Assembly (NCBI GenBank): GCA_037975125.1
Contig: CM075857.1
Location: 69,643,899-69,707,898 of the forward strand
DNA length: 64,000 bases
Direction: 5' to 3'
Source of the DNA: Latrodectus hesperus
Lineage: Eukaryota > Arthropoda > Arachnida > Araneae > Theridiidae
A program made the position numbers and the translations under genes. Shown piece after piece: positions 62,816 through 64,000 of the stretch. Each line of letters starts with the position of its first letter. Within the stretch, counting starts at the first letter, position 1. The notes beneath the pieces were generated by a model. It was not told the DNA's origin. It did not search any database and saw nothing but the letters and a program-made list of their open reading frames with translations.

Positions 62816-63534
62816 CAGAGCCAAAATAGTGACACATGAGTTAAAATCTTGCCTTATTGGCTCGAATCCACATTATTGATTAAAAAGAGAAAGGATAGAG
62901 GCTGCTACATATTTCTATACTAACTGGATTTTTTGATGTTGATAGTCAGTCATGTGCTCGAGAGAGATCGGTAAAAAAACTTTGATAAATATTTTAACAA
63001 AAAATTATTTCTTACGATTTTCAGGGATCATTTAAGAGGCCCAAGATTTCCACTCAACATTCTGGAAGTGAAAAATAAAGGACATTTTCGATGTGCTGAG
63101 GATGCACCTGAAACACATGAAATATGAACTGGAGATGAAATTAAACGCGTTTTCAGATCGATTACATTACTGGATATGAGAAAACTTCTGGTACTGATGT
63201 TCACGGCATGATTGTAATTAGTTGTGAACCAATGAAGATTATTCGCAAATTGCTATCATTGAGACGCTGTTCTTTAAAGAAAATAATCGTTACTCGAAGA
63301 TTGCAGCTTATCTCACAGGCTTAGTGTTAAATCACTAGTCTCTAGAACATCAGTTTCTTGGATCGATCTTTACTTTTGCTAAGCAGACATTTTATTTTAT
63401 TGATATTAAGAATTATAAGGCTTATATTTTGGGCACCTTAATCTTATCATGGAGATAAAAAACTACTAATGTCAAAGGTATAGTTAAGCTCATGTTTAAA
63501 ACGAAGATTTTTTGTTACTTATAATAGGATCCTT
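62816..63534. other. Moderate-GC DNA downstream of integrase, unassigned
   Basis: Composition stays higher than background to about 63450, so this is likely the rest of the gypsy element (C-terminal integrase, 3' region). I could not read further motifs or identify an LTR. Confidence 0.35.
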
Positions 63535-63655
<121 letters not shown>

Positions 63656-63777
63656 GTATGTATATTTTATAATTGAATTTATGTTAAACTCCTTGCAATA
63701 TGAAATAAAAGAAACCTACCCCAAAACTGCTTTTTTTCAAATTATATGAATCTGCTTCAGGAAACTTTAATTATAAT

Positions 63778-64000
63778 TCTTCTTCTTCTTCGAATTGGGT
63801 TTGTATGTCATTGGGCACCTCTGCTTTTATCAGCATTTTGTACCATTAACTCCAAACCCAATGTTTCCTAGTTCCAGTTGCTCGGGTCAACCACTTTATT
63901 AATTAAGTCCGATAACCCTTTAATGGAGTCTAGGTGTAATTCTCTAGTATGGATGATGCCTAAAGAAGTTAATCTAGGGAGGGCAAGAGCCTTGCATTCA
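63778..64000 (-). mobile_element. 3' end of a non-LTR retrotransposon, running off the window
   Basis: On the minus strand a reading frame from 64000 ends with TAG at 63870-63868. It is followed by about 75 bp of 3' untranslated sequence (tacaaaatgctgataaaagc, gaggtgcccaatgacataca) and a (GAA)5 tail at about 63779-63793. A stop codon, short 3' UTR and simple-repeat tail is the usual end structure of non-LTR elements. The tail and frame are intact, so this copy is younger than the other relics. Confidence 0.65.
63868..64000 (-). CDS. C-terminal end of a non-LTR polyprotein, partial
   Basis: 44 codons are open on the minus strand up to the window edge: ECKALALPRLTSLGIIHT, then LDSIKGLSDLINKV, ending DPSNWN and TAG. 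The Cys followed by 'LALPRL' and the amphipathic Leu/Ile helix resemble the tail that follows RNase H in arthropod non-LTR polyproteins (after the Cys/His region). The catalytic parts lie beyond the window. The assignment rests partly on the adjoining (GAA)n tail. Confidence 0.55.
   Translation of the reverse strand, partial: ECKALALPRLTSLGIIHTRELHLDSIKGLSDLINKVVDPSNWN

Overview
This is a very A+T-rich (roughly four fifths by eye), gene-poor eukaryotic window. It has no operons, no ribosome binding sites and no long intact reading frame. It carries long (TA)n and (CA)n microsatellites, tRNA-derived SINEs, decayed RNase H-bearing non-LTR retrotransposons, a decayed Ty3/gypsy pol, and a short inverted-repeat DNA element with a DUF4817-like helix-turn-helix start. 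Together these point to an arthropod nuclear genome. The style of the RNase H and DUF4817-like fragments makes me think of a spider or another arachnid. That is an inference from family resemblance, not a search result.

Layout. 1-9930: two near-identical head-to-tail copies of a unit of about 5.5 kb; the window opens inside the first copy. 9931-13880: AT-rich DNA with a faint Helitron-helicase-like relic (minus strand, about 10.77-11.09 kb) and a 245-bp (TA)n tract. 13885-14513: a compact inverted-repeat element with about 195-bp arms, its own TATA-like box, a truncated helix-turn-helix reading frame and an ETS/CRE-like composite site in each arm. 14.5-35.3 kb: mostly featureless AT-rich DNA with two copies of one SINE family in opposite orientation (21.0 and 25.7 kb), a PIF1-helicase-like relic (24.2-24.5 kb, minus), an unclassified GC-elevated block (25.8-26.4 kb) and two (TA)n tracts.

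The best candidate for a host gene is on the minus strand at 35378-35690: a GC-elevated leader, an ATG in good context preceded by an in-frame stop, a typical signal peptide and a consensus GTGAGT splice donor. Its later exons would lie at lower coordinates and could not be assigned. A weaker first-exon candidate is at 49169-49277 (plus).

37.8-63.6 kb: a 69-bp near-perfect palindrome, more microsatellites including a 319-bp CA/CGCA/TA tract, a non-LTR RNase H relic (49.7-50.2 kb), a full-length-looking SINE (55.75-56.04 kb), and a nested retroelement graveyard. In that graveyard a Ty3/gypsy pol (RT and RNase H at 58.38-59.51 kb, integrase at 62.18-62.82 kb, plus strand) is interrupted by about 2.6 kb that includes an antisense non-LTR RNase H fragment (59.75-60.36 kb). 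The window ends inside the 3' end of another antisense non-LTR element with a (GAA)n tail.

No rRNA, true tRNA gene, CRISPR array or plasmid/phage feature is visible. No pathway of cooperating genes can be described; the readable content is selfish DNA plus one plausible secreted-protein first exon.
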